Assembly (NCBI RefSeq): GCF_947331435.1
Contig: NZ_CAMZOF010000006.1
Location: 62,001-126,000, forward strand
DNA length: 64,000 bases
Direction of reading: 5' to 3'
Source of the DNA: Pelagibius sp. Alg239-R121
GTDB lineage: Bacteria > Pseudomonadota > Alphaproteobacteria > Kiloniellales > Kiloniellaceae
In this document: piece after piece, positions 6,953 through 19,168 of the stretch
Position numbering within the stretch: the first letter of the stretch is position 1
Layout: every line of letters starts with the position of its first letter
The notes under the pieces: model-generated
What the model saw: only the letters and a program-made list of their open reading frames with translations
Told to the model about the DNA's origin: nothing
Database searches by the model: none
Made by a program: the position numbers and the translations under genes

Positions 6953-9323
6953 GATAGCGTATTGGATCATCATTGCCGTCCTGGCTGCGGTTGCGCTTTA
7001 TGCTTTGATCGGCTGGCGCCGGATCAAGCGGGATCTTTCGCTTTACGAAGCCGCTTTCATCTCAGTCTCGCGGCCTCGCCAGATCGTGGCGCCGAATGGC
7101 AAGGTGGTGCAGTCAAACGCCGCATTTTACGAACTCTTCGGCCAGGTCGACAAACCGATCCCAGATCTTCTGGTCGCTGAAACACGCGGCGACCTGGAGG
7201 TCCGTGAGCAGATTGAGATGCTCGACGCCAAAGCCAAAAACGGACTGGAAGGCTACGCGGAAATCAGAATTCCGGGCGGCGGAGAAACCCTGTCGGGAGA
7301 TGACGGCTCGCCGGGTGAGATTGAAACCCAGTGGCGCTACGTTGCCGCTTATCCGGTCAAAGGCTGGCCCGGCTACGTTTTTTGGTTTGTCGATGACATC
7401 ACCCTGCGGCGCCAGATGGAGCAGGTGATCAACGATCAGCAGAACCGCTTTGCGGATTTGTTGGAAAATGCACCGATAGGGTTCTACTCGGTCGATGGCG
7501 AGGGCCGGTTTCTGTTCGTCAATCAGATGTTGGCGGAGTGGCTGGGACGCACCCATGCGGAGCTTGAGAGTGGCACGCTCCGCCTTCATGACATCCTGGA
7601 CAACGACGGTGATTTTGCGCCCTACAGTCCCTTCACGGACGAGAACATTGCAAAGGGTGAGGTGACCCTTAAAAAGCGCGATGGCAGTAAGTTTGTGGCC
7701 TTCATCAGCCAAGATGTCGTGCCGGCGGACGAGCGTGGCGGACTCTGTACGCGTTCGGTGGTCCGCGATCTTTCCAGCGAGCGGGCTGTTGCCAGGGCGC
7801 TCGAGCGCTCGGAAGAGCGTTTCAAGAGCTTTTTCGAAAAGGCGCCAGTTGGTATCGCTCTGATCGACCCGAAAGGCTGCGTGACCGAGAGTAATCGGAC
7901 CTTCCGCAGCCTTTTGCGTGAATCAGGCGATATCGGTGGACTTTCGCTGATCGATATGGCGGTTCCAGATGACCGGCCGGCACTCCAAGCTGCATTGGGC
8001 GATCAACAGAACAGTGGCCGTCAGATCACCCTGGAACTGGGGTTCCACGGAGGAGAGCTCGTCTGCACGGTCTACGTCACCCGGATGGCCGGCAGCGATG
8101 GCGCGACGGCAGGTTTTATTGCCCACTTTATCGACACTACCGAACAGAAGAACCTGGAAGAACAGTTTGCACAGTCGCAGAAGATGCAGGCTGTCGGACA
8201 ACTGGCCGGCGGCATCGCGCATGACTTCAATAATCTTCTGACGGCCATGATCGGTTTTTCGGACTTACTGCTGCTGCGCCACCGCCCGGGCGATCAGTCC
8301 TTCGCCGATATCATGCAGATCAAGCAGAACGCCAATCGCGCGGCCAACCTCGTGCGTCAGCTGCTGGCGTTTTCGCGTCAACAGACGCTGCAGCCGAGGC
8401 AATTGGTGATCACCGATATCCTGGCGGAACTGTCTCACTTGCTGGCGCGGCTTATCGGCGAGAACATCGATTTGAAGATGGTTCATGGCCGGGATCTCGG
8501 ATTGGTGAAGGCCGATCAGGGGCAGTTAGAGCAGGTGGTGATCAACCTGGCTGTTAATGCACGCGATGCCATGGTTGACGGCGGCGCGCTGACCATCCGC
8601 ACCGCGAACGTCACGGTTGAGGAAGACAAGAACTACAAGGGCGAAGTGATGCCCAGAGGGGATTACGTCGTTGTCGAGGTCGAGGATACGGGCTGTGGCA
8701 TTCCACGCGATATCCTGGATCGTATTTTCGACCCCTTCTTTTCGACCAAAGAAGTCGGCGCGGGGACCGGCCTTGGCCTCTCGACAGTGTATGGCATTGT
8801 CAAACAGACCGGCGGTTTCATCTTTGTCGATTCCGTGGTCGGGCGGGGGACGATATTCTCGCTGTTCCTGCCGCACCATGTCGCCGGTTCGGAGCCCGGG
8901 GTTGTTGCCGTCGAATCCGAAGCCCAGGGCCAAAAGGATCTAACCGGCATCGGAAACGTCCTGTTGGTCGAGGATGAAGACGCTGTTCGCGCCTTCGGGT
9001 CTCGGGCGCTTCGTAACAAAGGCTACAATGTGCTGGAGGCGAATTCCGGCGAGCAGGCACTGGAAGTTCTACGCGAAGCCAGTGAGCGCATCGATCTTCT
9101 GATCACCGATGTGGTGATGCCGCGCGTCGACGGGCCGACCCTGGTCAAGAAGGTGCGTGACTCGCATCCGGAACTCAAGGTCATCTTCATATCGGGTTAT
9201 ACCGAGGATAATTTTCGCCAGAAATTGGGTGAAGACGAGGGGATTCATTTCCTGCCGAAACCCTTCAGCCTCAAGCAACTTGCCGCCAAGGTGAAGGACG
9301 TCATCGGCAGCGAGTTGGTCTGA
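6942..9323 (+). CDS. cckA: Hybrid sensor histidine kinase CckA
   Basis: CckA is the kinase that feeds phosphate through ChpT to CtrA and CpdR, controlling the cell cycle and, in many alphaproteobacteria, motility. Seen in the 793 residues: one clear N-terminal membrane segment (about 5-24), PAS-like domains to about residue 410, the phospho-accepting histidine at about 427 in GGIAHDFNNLLTAM, an ATPase domain with NLAVNARDAM and GAGTGLGLSTVYGIV, and a C-terminal receiver with the phospho-Asp at about 723 (ITDVVMPRVDGP). The H-box is the CckA type. Caulobacter CckA has two membrane helices; only one is evident here. The start is a GTG at 6942. Confidence 0.92.
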   Translation: MGIEIAYWIIIAVLAAVALYALIGWRRIKRDLSLYEAAFISVSRPRQIVAPNGKVVQSNAAFYELFGQVDKPIPDLLVAETRGDLEVREQIEMLDAKAKNGLEGYAEIRIPGGGETLSGDDGSPGEIETQWRYVAAYPVKGWPGYVFWFVDDITLRRQMEQVINDQQNRFADLLENAPIGFYSVDGEGRFLFVNQMLAEWLGRTHAELESGTLRLHDILDNDGDFAPYSPFTDENIAKGEVTLKKRDGSKFVAFISQDVVPADERGGLCTRSVVRDLSSERAVARALERSEERFKSFFEKAPVGIALIDPKGCVTESNRTFRSLLRESGDIGGLSLIDMAVPDDRPALQAALGDQQNSGRQITLELGFHGGELVCTVYVTRMAGSDGATAGFIAHFIDTTEQKNLEEQFAQSQKMQAVGQLAGGIAHDFNNLLTAMIGFSDLLLLRHRPGDQSFADIMQIKQNANRAANLVRQLLAFSRQQTLQPRQLVITDILAELSHLLARLIGENIDLKMVHGRDLGLVKADQGQLEQVVINLAVNARDAMVDGGALTIRTANVTVEEDKNYKGEVMPRGDYVVVEVEDTGCGIPRDILDRIFDPFFSTKEVGAGTGLGLSTVYGIVKQTGGFIFVDSVVGRGTIFSLFLPHHVAGSEPGVVAVESEAQGQKDLTGIGNVLLVEDEDAVRAFGSRALRNKGYNVLEANSGEQALEVLREASERIDLLITDVVMPRVDGPTLVKKVRDSHPELKVIFISGYTEDNFRQKLGEDEGIHFLPKPFSLKQLAAKVKDVIGSELV

Positions 9324-9343
9324 CGATCAGGCTGTTGCCGGAT

Positions 9344-10150
9344 CTATTGAGTGTAGAGGCGGCCGACGAAATTACCGATCGGAGCGGAAAGTTCGATTCT
9401 CACCGGGACCAGCTGTTCATTAGGCAACCGGCCGACCCAGATCACCCGGCTTATTTCGTCCTGTTTGTCCTTCCATTCCGACTCCCGGCGAAATCCGCCA
9501 ATCGGTGTATAGGTCAGACGGCAACCGATGGCCGCGCCGCTATAAGCCCAGGGACGGTCCGGCGATAGTTCCGATTCACCGATGTGTTCGATCTTCAAAT
9601 CATACCGCCTGCGCCCGTCCCAGACGCGCGCCTCAGCCTCGCAGGGATCGCCCTGTTCCAGCTTATCCAGTGTGCTTATGAGCACCGTAAAGGGATCCGC
9701 AGTGTCTGCGGTTTCGGCTTCGGGAACCGGCGTTACTTCGGAAAGATCGGGTTGCGGCTCGGCTTCGAGCGTCGGAAGCGGCTCGTTGACGGTCCAGAGC
9801 ACCGTTGTTCTGCGGGTTTTGTCCTTATAACTGCCTTCGCTATCGTGCCGGGACACGCTGTAGCCGTCTGAAGTTGTCTTTCCGACCGTGCGGGCCGAAC
9901 CTTTCCAAGGAAAGAAGAAAGCAAGAGCGCCCTGGCTTTCGCCGCTGCCCTCAATCTCGTACCGTTCCTCGCCCAGTGCAAAATTCACCTTGGCTTCTGC
10001 CAGCGTCATGTTTCCCCAGGCCACTTGATAGCGAAGTTCGGTGTTCTCGCCTTCCGCCACTGTGTCCTCTGGCCCAGAGATCAAAGCAGCCAGTGCCGCC
10101 AACAAGCTGACTGTGACTGATCGTCCTCGTGCCGCTACAAAACCAGTCAT
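9344..10150 (-). CDS. DUF3108 domain protein, exported
   Basis: A 268-residue periplasmic protein with a signal peptide and then the DUF3108 pattern: LRYQVAWGNMTLAEAKV, the FPWKGSARTVGK stretch and the late GFRRESEWKDKQDEI region. The family is beta-rich and of uncertain function; members occur widely in proteobacterial periplasms. A Glu/Pro-rich linker lies near residues 130-155. It converges on cckA with 20 bases between stops and is divergent from recA. No operon partner is visible. Confidence 0.8.
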   Translation of the reverse strand: MTGFVAARGRSVTVSLLAALAALISGPEDTVAEGENTELRYQVAWGNMTLAEAKVNFALGEERYEIEGSGESQGALAFFFPWKGSARTVGKTTSDGYSVSRHDSEGSYKDKTRRTTVLWTVNEPLPTLEAEPQPDLSEVTPVPEAETADTADPFTVLISTLDKLEQGDPCEAEARVWDGRRRYDLKIEHIGESELSPDRPWAYSGAAIGCRLTYTPIGGFRRESEWKDKQDEISRVIWVGRLPNEQLVPVRIELSAPIGNFVGRLYTQ

Positions 10151-10413
10151 TCCTCAGCCCTTCGATCTTTGCGCCGATAAGGTAACGCCATCTCTATTCA
10201 GCATACCCCAGGTGAAGTTAGGGCGGAAAAAGGATTCCGCCAGCTTATGTGTTTCGATTTTCGCCAAGCTTGTACAGCTGGACATAACAATAGCGATAGG
10301 GAAGTGGAAGTCGGGTGTTCTGTTCGATTCGATGAAGGACGGTTCGAAATCCTGATGATTCACTTCCCGGCCAGACGGTAAAACTCGATGATTAGCTTTT
10401 GAAAACGTTGAAT

Positions 10414-10428
10414 GTTCCTGTTTTGATC
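10414..10428 (+). promoter_or_regulatory. Candidate LexA (SOS) box of recA
   Basis: GTTC-CTGTTTT-GATC, one mismatch from the alphaproteobacterial LexA consensus GTTC-N7-GTTC. It ends 7 bases before the -35 element of the recA promoter, close enough for a repressor to block polymerase. A further GAACACCAGAAC overlaps the -35 but has the wrong spacing. Confidence 0.5.
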
Positions 10429-10435
10429 TTTTTTC

Positions 10436-10463
10436 TTGAACACCAGAACAAAACCGGTACAAT
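10436..10463 (+). promoter_or_regulatory. recA promoter (sigma-70 type)
   Basis: TTGAAC at 10436-10441 and TACAAT at 10458-10463 with a 16-base spacer, 49 bases upstream of the recA start codon. Both hexamers are close to the TTGACA/TATAAT consensus. The rest of the 361-base gap back to 10151 shows no gene. Confidence 0.6.
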
Positions 10464-10511
10464 CCGCGCATTGCAGTTGCGACACCCCTATGAGATAAGG
10501 AAGGCATCATC

Positions 10512-11579
10512 ATGTCAGAGAGCGCATTGCGTCTGGTCGAAGGGAATAACGTGGACAAACAGAAGGCATTGGATGCCGCCTTGGGCCAGATTGAGCGCGC
10601 CTTTGGCAAGGGGTCGATTATGCGGCTTGGCGAAGATCAGGTCGTTGAGACTGAAGTGGTCTCGACCGGCTCGCTGGGATTGGATATCGGGCTTGGAATT
10701 GGCGGCTTGCCGCGTGGCCGAATCGTCGAGATCTACGGCCCTGAATCATCGGGTAAGACGACCTTGGCACTGCATGTTGTTGCCGAGGCACAGAAGGCAG
10801 GCGGAACCTGCGCCTTTGTGGATGCCGAGCATGCGCTCGATCCGGTTTATGCCGGTAAACTGGGCTGTAACGTCAGTGAGCTTTTAATCTCGCAGCCGGA
10901 TGCCGGCGAGCAGGCGCTTGAGATTGTCGATACTCTGGTGCGGTCCGGCGCAATCGATGTTCTTGTGATTGATTCGGTGGCGGCGCTCGTACCAAAGGCC
11001 GAACTGGAAGGCGAGATGGGCGATTCGCTGCCCGGTCTGCAAGCGCGCTTGATGAGTCAGGCCCTGCGAAAGCTGACGAGCTCTATTTCGAAGTCCCAGA
11101 CACTGGTGATTTTCATCAACCAGATTCGCATGAAGATCGGCGTGATGTTCGGCAACCCCGAGACCACAACTGGCGGTCATGCACTGAAATTCTATTCATC
11201 GGTCCGGCTGGACATCCGGCGGATCGGAGCGATCAAGGATCGCGATTTGGTTGTCGGCAACCAAACCAAAGTTAAGGTCGTCAAGAACAAGATGGCGCCG
11301 CCGTTCAGGATCATCGAGTTCGATATCATGTACGGACAGGGCATCTCTAAAACCGGAGAGCTACTGGATCTGGGCGTTGCGGCCAGCATAGTCGAAAAGT
11401 CAGGTTCCTGGTTCTCTTACGACGGGCAGCGGATTGGTCAGGGGCGGGAAAACGCCAAAAAGTTCCTGCGTGACAATACGGAAGCGGCAGAGAAACTGGA
11501 GCGGGCGATCCGCCAGAACGCCGGTCTTGTCGCGACTTCGATGCTGGAAGGCACCGAAGAAGCCGGCAGCGGGAACTGA
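10512..11579 (+). CDS. recA: Recombinase RecA
   Basis: RecA polymerises on single-stranded DNA, carries out homologous strand exchange and triggers LexA self-cleavage. The 355-residue product has the Walker A loop GPESSGKTT at about residues 75-83, the Walker B region [20 protein letters not shown]-binding loop L1 ([18 protein letters not shown]) and loop L2 ([17 protein letters not shown]). The C-terminus is the short acidic tail typical of the family. It stands alone with its own SOS-type promoter and a strong terminator. Confidence 0.99.
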   Translation: MSESALRLVEGNNVDKQKALDAALGQIERAFGKGSIMRLGEDQVVETEVVSTGSLGLDIGLGIGGLPRGRIVEIYGPESSGKTTLALHVVAEAQKAGGTCAFVDAEHALDPVYAGKLGCNVSELLISQPDAGEQALEIVDTLVRSGAIDVLVIDSVAALVPKAELEGEMGDSLPGLQARLMSQALRKLTSSISKSQTLVIFINQIRMKIGVMFGNPETTTGGHALKFYSSVRLDIRRIGAIKDRDLVVGNQTKVKVVKNKMAPPFRIIEFDIMYGQGISKTGELLDLGVAASIVEKSGSWFSYDGQRIGQGRENAKKFLRDNTEAAEKLERAIRQNAGLVATSMLEGTEEAGSGN

Positions 11580-11704
11580 CGCAGGCACGGAAAGAGTCCG
11601 AGAAGGCTTTGTCTAACTGACCTCTGCCTCTGGACGATCTTTCGACAGCTGTAACCGGTGTTGATTTAAACCTTGGAAGTTCGCGTCCAGGGCTATCCAT
11701 TAAG

Positions 11705-11737
11705 AAAGCCGGGTGGGAAAAAACCACCCGGCTTTTT
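11705..11737 (+). terminator. Rho-independent terminator of recA
   Basis: A perfect 12-base stem (AAAGCCGGGTGG at 11705-11716 with CCACCCGGCTTT at 11724-11735) around a 7-base GAAAAAA loop, ending in a T-run. It lies 125 bases past the recA stop. The rest of the 308-base gap to the IalB gene (11580-11887) shows no gene. Confidence 0.92.
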
Positions 11738-11887
11738 GTACATTGGTGAGGCAGCTGTTTTGTGATGACTGTTCGGTGATTATCGCAAACAGGCCAGTTA
11801 ACTGCGCGGTGCCGCGTGTGGGCCGCCGCTACCCGAAAGCGCTGTCGTACGAGCGGCACCGCCAATTATTTATCTGTGGTTCAATTC

Positions 11888-12520
11888 TTACTTAACGCCC
11901 GCGAAGGCAGCGGTGAAGCCCTTGAGAGAAAAGGGCAGGGCAATCGTGCGCCCTGTTGCATCCTGAAAAAGAATGCGCCCGCCGATACCTGCTTTGAATT
12001 CGTTCAGGGTCACGTCATCCAACGGTAATTGTGCCTGGCACCCAATTCTGAGGCAGCGCTCGAAGGGACGTTTCCGTTGTTCCTTGCCAGTTACCTCGAT
12101 GGCAACGCCGGGCGGCAGCCTTACACCAAGCGGCAGCGTTACCAGAGCGACGTCCCGTTTGTCCGGTCCAAACTTGCCGATCGCGACCTGCAGGACGGCG
12201 CGCCCGGTATCGTTCGAGGTCACTTGCTGGACCATATAGCAGACTTCGGTCTGCGTCTGCGGGTTCGGGCCACAGCGAACCGTCCAATCCGCGTGCGTCG
12301 CCACAGTCGTTGCACCGTCGGGCGCGGGCGTGGTGCTTTGGGCTGGGACGGTGGTGGTCTGAGCCGAAGCGGGCCCGGCCATCGGCGCGGCAAGCGCGAA
12401 GACGGCGAGCAGGGTCGCCAGGACCTGTGAAAGAGATCCAGCTCTACGGGAGAAAAAACGGCCGAAAAGCGTGGATTTATCAGCCGCTTTGATGGCGGCT
12501 GCCTGAAGCAGATTAATCAT
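11888..12520 (-). CDS. Invasion-associated locus B (IalB) family protein
   Basis: IalB-type proteins are periplasmic or outer-membrane-associated and were first linked to host-cell invasion in Bartonella; in free-living alphaproteobacteria the role is unknown. The 210-residue product has an N-terminal signal region (ATLLAVFALAAPMAGPASAQ), then the family pattern HADWTVRCG, EVCYMVQQV and a second Cys pair (FERCLRIGCQAQ). The four conserved cysteines suggest two disulphides. It is divergent from alaS and transcribed alone. Confidence 0.85.
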   Translation of the reverse strand: MINLLQAAAIKAADKSTLFGRFFSRRAGSLSQVLATLLAVFALAAPMAGPASAQTTTVPAQSTTPAPDGATTVATHADWTVRCGPNPQTQTEVCYMVQQVTSNDTGRAVLQVAIGKFGPDKRDVALVTLPLGVRLPPGVAIEVTGKEQRKRPFERCLRIGCQAQLPLDDVTLNEFKAGIGGRILFQDATGRTIALPFSLKGFTAAFAGVK

Positions 12521-12742
12521 GGCGCAATCCTAGAGAATTTGCCGGGCATTTGGAACCATTTGGCCGGGTTAATTTCGTGTCGCCGATACCCATTGATCCA
12601 ATCAATTTTCCGTTGGCAGCGACCAACCCGGGCGTCGCCTTCTTGCTTACCTTCTATGTTCGGATCATCAAGCCCGGCATTGCACCAGCCTGATCTGAAT
12701 TTTCCTTGTGGCGGCTTTGGGCTGGCGGCTGGGCGTGCTTGC

Positions 12743-12771
12743 TGGACAGCTTCGAAGTGGCAGGCTACAAA
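12743..12771 (+). promoter_or_regulatory. Candidate alaS promoter
   Basis: TGGACA at 12743-12748 and TACAAA at 12766-12771 with a 17-base spacer, 113 bases before the alaS start. The surrounding gap (12521-12884, between the divergent IalB gene and alaS) holds no gene that I can support. Confidence 0.4.
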
Positions 12772-12884
12772 CCGACGCCTTATGTTTAAGTTGAACATCG
12801 GATGAACCTGACCCCGTGGTCCGCGCAAAGCGCGAAAAATGGCGGCAGGAAGCGATAACGACGGTTGAGAGATGAAGTCGGACC

Positions 12885-15539
<2,655 letters not shown>

Positions 15540-15560
15540 CGTAACACAGCCATCCAAAAC

Positions 15561-15606
15561 AAAGCCCGCCAGAACACCGATTGATCGGCGGATTGGCGGG
15601 CTTTTT
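15561..15606. terminator. Terminator between alaS and the cyclophilin genes
   Basis: AAAGCCCGCC (15561-15570) pairs with GGCGGGCTTT (15595-15604); a small inner hairpin CCGA-TTGA-TCGG sits in the loop. A T-run follows on the plus strand and an A-run precedes it, so it can act for alaS and, in reverse, for the convergent cyclophilin transcript ending at 15655. Confidence 0.88.
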
Positions 15607-15654
15607 CTTGTTTTCGCTCGGGCTTTAGGCCGAACTTAACACGCTATATTGGGT

Positions 15655-16143
15655 TTACGCGTCAATGTCGGCTTTGATGCGTACGCGAACCATTGCATCG
15701 GGATCTTCGACCTGACCGCTCTGGCTGCCGGCTGATGCCTTCTTGATCCGGTCGACATGATCCATGCCGTCCGTGACTTCACCCCAGACGGTGTACTGGC
15801 CGTTCAGGAAGCTGGCGTCGTCCAGGCAGATAAAGAACTGACTGTCCCCGGTATCAGGGTGATTGGCGCGCGCCATACCCACGGTGCCGCGGCCAAAGGG
15901 CTCGGACGTAAACTCAGCGCCGAGCCGCTGGCCGGAACCGCCAGTCCCTGTCCCTGTCGGATCACCGGTCTGGGCCATAAAGCCATCCATGACGCGGTGG
16001 AACACAATACCGTCGTAAAAACCTTCCCTGACCAGCTCTTTGATCCTGGCGACATGGTTGGGAGCAAGGTCGGGACGAAGGTTGATGGAGATTTCGCCCC
16101 ATTCCAGTTCGATGACCATGGTGTCTTCGGCGTTGGCGGTCAT
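15655..16143 (-). CDS. ppiB: Cytoplasmic cyclophilin-type peptidyl-prolyl isomerase
   Basis: Catalyses cis-trans isomerisation of proline peptide bonds. The 162-residue product has the cyclophilin active-site set: VFHRVMDGFMAQTGDPTGTG (catalytic Arg in FHR), MARANHPDTGDSQFFI and the TVWGEVTDGM strand. It has no signal peptide, so it should be cytosolic. It follows a second, exported cyclophilin (16226-16774) in the same direction; the two share most active-site segments and look like a tandem duplication. Confidence 0.95.
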   Translation of the reverse strand: MTANAEDTMVIELEWGEISINLRPDLAPNHVARIKELVREGFYDGIVFHRVMDGFMAQTGDPTGTGTGGSGQRLGAEFTSEPFGRGTVGMARANHPDTGDSQFFICLDDASFLNGQYTVWGEVTDGMDHVDRIKKASAGSQSGQVEDPDAMVRVRIKADIDA

Positions 16144-16225
16144 GGCACTTTCTTTCTATTCGCAGCGGGGCTTGGATTTACACGCCCCGGATTTAGGATA
16201 TCGGCTCGGCGAAAAGCACGCGGAG

Positions 16226-16774
16226 TTACTTAACGTCGGCCTGAACCTTCATGGTGACGATGGCGTCGGGATTATCGACAGTGCCGCTCTGGCGGCCGCG
16301 CGGCGCTTTTTTAAGCCGGTCGACGAACTGCATTCCGGAAACCACCTCGCCCCAGACCGTATACTTGGTATCCAGATGGCTCGCACGCTCGAAGACGACA
16401 AAGAACTGGCTGTCGGCTGAATTCGGATCCCGTGAGCGGGCCATGCCGAGCGTGCCGCGCTTGAAGGGTTCGCGGGTGAATTCCGCGGTGATATTCTGAC
16501 CGGATCCGCCCCGGCCGGTGCCGGTGGGGTCGCCGGTTTGCGCCATGAAACCATCGATCACGCGATGAAATACCAGCCCGTCATAGAAACCCTGCCGGGT
16601 CAGTTCCTTGATCCGGGTGACGTGGTTGGGGGCGAGGTCCGGGCGCAAGGCAATCAGAACCTGCCCGGCCGGCAGTTCCATGACCAATGTGTTTTCCGGA
16701 TCGGCCGCCTGGGCCGTACTGATGCTTAAGGCAACACCGAGCAACAGCGCGGCAAAGCTTTTCAAAAACCGCAT
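16226..16774 (-). CDS. Periplasmic cyclophilin-type peptidyl-prolyl isomerase
   Basis: The 182-residue product has a signal peptide (FLKSFAALLLGVALSISTAQA) followed by a cyclophilin domain with VFHRVIDGFMAQTGDPTGTG and SADSQFFVVFE. It should help fold periplasmic proteins, as PpiA does. It lies 9 bases after icd and 82 bases before the cytosolic copy, so the three probably share a transcript. The C-terminal segments DRLKKAPRGRQSGTVDNPDAIV and DRIKKASAGSQSGQVEDPDAMV show how recent or constrained the duplication is. Confidence 0.93.
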   Translation of the reverse strand: MRFLKSFAALLLGVALSISTAQAADPENTLVMELPAGQVLIALRPDLAPNHVTRIKELTRQGFYDGLVFHRVIDGFMAQTGDPTGTGRGGSGQNITAEFTREPFKRGTLGMARSRDPNSADSQFFVVFERASHLDTKYTVWGEVVSGMQFVDRLKKAPRGRQSGTVDNPDAIVTMKVQADVK

Positions 16775-16783
16775 GTTTCTTCC

Positions 16784-17998
16784 TCAGCTCATCGTTTTCT
16801 GGAGATTCTCATCGATCTTGCTCATGAACTCTTCTGTCGTCAGCCACTTCTGGTCCGGCGAGATGAGCAAGGCTAGATCTTTGGTCATGTCACCGCTTTG
16901 AACAGTATCGATGCAGACTTTCTCGAGTGTCTCGGCGAAGTTGGTGACCTCCGGTGTACCGTCGAAGGCGCCACGGTACTTGAGGCCGCGCGTCCAGGCG
17001 AAGATCGATGCGATCGGGTTGGTCGAGGTCGGTTTGCCCTGCTGATGCATCCGGTAGTGCCGGGTGACCGTGCCGTGCGCGGCTTCCGCCTCGACGGTTT
17101 TTCCGTCCGGGGTCATCAGTACAGAGGTCATCAGGCCGAGGGAGCCGAAGCCCTGTGCAACAATGTCGGACTGAACGTCGCCGTCATAGTTCTTACAGGC
17201 CCAGACGAAGCCACCTGACCACTTGAGGGCGGCGGCGACCATGTCGTCGATCAGGCGATGCTCGTAGGAGATACCCTTCTGCGCGAACTTGTCGGCAAAC
17301 TCTGCATCGAATATTTCCTGGAAAATATCCTTAAATCGACCGTCGTATGCCTTCAGGATGGTGTTCTTGGTGGAGAGATAGACCGGCCAGCCGAGGTCGA
17401 GGCCGTAGTTCATACAGGCCCGGGCAAAACCGCGTATGGAATCATCCAGATTATACATGCTCATGGCGACGCCGCCGGCCGGGAAGTCGAAAACCTCATG
17501 GGTCACGGCTTCACCACCGTCTGCAGGCTGGAAGGTCATGGTCAGCTTGCCGGGGCCTTCCACGACCATATCGGTGGCCCGGTACTGATCGCCGAATGCG
17601 TGACGTCCAATGACAATTGGCTGGGTCCAGCCTGGCACAAGACGCGGCACGTTGTTCATGATGATCGGCTGGCGGAAGACGGTGCCGCCTAGGATGTTAC
17701 GGATGGTGCCGTTCGGGGACCGCCACATCTTTTTCAGCTTGAACTCTTCGACCCGGGCTTCGTCAGGCGTGATGGTGGCACACTTCACGCCGACGCCATG
17801 TTCCTTGATGGCATTGGCGGAATCGATTGTGATCTGGTCGTCCGTCGCGTCGCGGCTCTCAACCGAGAGATCGTAGTATTTAAGATCAACGTCTAAATAG
17901 GGGAGGATCAGTTTCTCTTTGATCTTCGCCCAGATGATGCGCGTCATTTCATCGCCATCGAGTTCAACGATGGGATTTTGGACCTTGATCTTTGCCAT
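16784..17998 (-). CDS. icd: NADP-dependent isocitrate dehydrogenase
   Basis: Oxidatively decarboxylates isocitrate to 2-oxoglutarate in the citric acid cycle, making NADPH. The 404-residue product is the homodimeric type shared by alphaproteobacteria and eukaryotes: [20 protein letters not shown], the substrate loop [36 protein letters not shown], and [14 protein letters not shown] near the cofactor site. The ATG at 17998 is chosen because GGAGGA precedes it and the family start is MAKIKV; the frame is open for 28 further residues upstream. It heads a unit with the two cyclophilin genes. Confidence 0.98.
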   Translation of the reverse strand: MAKIKVQNPIVELDGDEMTRIIWAKIKEKLILPYLDVDLKYYDLSVESRDATDDQITIDSANAIKEHGVGVKCATITPDEARVEEFKLKKMWRSPNGTIRNILGGTVFRQPIIMNNVPRLVPGWTQPIVIGRHAFGDQYRATDMVVEGPGKLTMTFQPADGGEAVTHEVFDFPAGGVAMSMYNLDDSIRGFARACMNYGLDLGWPVYLSTKNTILKAYDGRFKDIFQEIFDAEFADKFAQKGISYEHRLIDDMVAAALKWSGGFVWACKNYDGDVQSDIVAQGFGSLGLMTSVLMTPDGKTVEAEAAHGTVTRHYRMHQQGKPTSTNPIASIFAWTRGLKYRGAFDGTPEVTNFAETLEKVCIDTVQSGDMTKDLALLISPDQKWLTTEEFMSKIDENLQKTMS

Positions 17999-18172
17999 AT
18001 GCTCCTCCGGAATTACGCCCTTGGTCAGCTCGCCAGGACGTGTCGTCCGGCGATGCCGATGTCGAAAAGTCGGCGGAAACATAGCAGCCTTTTACGGCCA
18101 CGCAAGGCGACTGGCTTCGCACCTGCAATAAGTCGCGTAGATGTTACGGTGTTTGAAGCTGTACCAGGGCCG

Positions 18173-18757
18173 TCAGAGGCGTGAACTGTCAGGTTTTACC
18201 TTCGCTGCCGCAGCCGATGCGATGGCCGTAAACACCCCTTCGATATCGTCAGCGAGGGAAAAGAGATAAGCCGGATCCTCATGCAGGTAACCACCATCAA
18301 TCTGGCGCTGGACCATTTCCAACAGAGGTTCCCAGAACCCGAAAAGATTCAGCAGAATAACCGGCTTATCATGCAGGCCGAGTTGCTTCCAGGTAATGAT
18401 TTCAAAGGTTTCGTCCAGAGTGCCGAGACCGCCTGGCAGGATGCAGAATGCGTCTGCACGCTCGAACATCATTTGCTTCCTCACATGCATGGAATCAACA
18501 ACGACCATCTCTGTAACACCGGTGTGGGCGGCTTCACGCGCGCGGAGGTGTTCGGGAATGATCCCGATAACCCGTCCGCCGGCGGAAAGTGCGCCGTCAG
18601 CGGCAGCGCCCATCATGCCTGAATGACCGCCGCCATAGACGAGATCGATGCTTTTCTCAGCTGTTACCCGCCCTAGCTCACCTGCCTTCTCAAGATGGCG
18701 CGGATCGACGTTCTGTGAGGCGCCGCAATAGATGCAGAGAGCGGATATTTGTGTCAT
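18173..18757 (-). CDS. LOG-family protein (TIGR00730, nucleoside monophosphate phosphoribohydrolase type)
   Basis: The family hydrolyses AMP or cytokinin-ribotide N-glycosidic bonds; many bacterial members are annotated as lysine decarboxylases in error. The 194-residue product has the Rossmann-like nucleotide loop GGGHSGMMGAAADGAL, and the signature PGGLGTLDETFEIITWKQLG with the catalytic Arg/Glu environment. It begins IYCGASQNVDPRHLEKAGELG, as the family does. The gene is monocistronic and divergent from the LysM gene at 19169. Confidence 0.9.
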   Translation of the reverse strand: MTQISALCIYCGASQNVDPRHLEKAGELGRVTAEKSIDLVYGGGHSGMMGAAADGALSAGGRVIGIIPEHLRAREAAHTGVTEMVVVDSMHVRKQMMFERADAFCILPGGLGTLDETFEIITWKQLGLHDKPVILLNLFGFWEPLLEMVQRQIDGGYLHEDPAYLFSLADDIEGVFTAIASAAAAKVKPDSSRL

Positions 18758-19168
18758 GTCGCAGGCTTCCTTATTCGGGCGGAAAAGTCATTGGCATTAG
18801 GCGGAAAGAGGCAGCGTTTCTGTTGGTTTACGTGTGATTGTTGGAAGCTGATGTCACAAGGTAGGAGCGGGGTCTTGTCAAATTTGAGTGAAGAATCCGG
18901 CACAGCCCAAGACTCGCACTTATATATTAGAGATCAAACTCGCAGTCTTAAGAAGACTTTTAACTGTACTAGAATCGGAGTCTTTACCAATTGACCCTTA
19001 TCTGGTGGTTCGAGAGGGTTGGAAGATTAACCCGTTAAGATATTGATAGGTCACGATTTCTTGGATAATTCCAGTGCTCGATTTTGCATTGGCGAAGCTG
19101 CTGGGTGATGTAATTGCATACAGGGGGGGAGCATTATAGGCTAGAGACTTGAGTAAGGAGTCGGGCGT
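18758..19168. other. 411-base intergenic region with repeated AAGACT/AGTCTT hexamers
   Basis: No gene is supported. Between 18909 and 18984 the hexamer AAGACT (18909-18914, 18953-18958) alternates with its complement AGTCTT (18944-18949, 18979-18984), making two hairpin-capable pairs. The region is divergent (LOG gene left, LysM gene right) and should hold both promoters, none of which I can place with confidence. Confidence 0.4.

Noticed and set aside
10154-10609. Minus-strand frame of 151 residues overlapping the recA start
   Set aside because: It overlaps the recA promoter and the first third of recA, has no family motif and reads as an antisense shadow.
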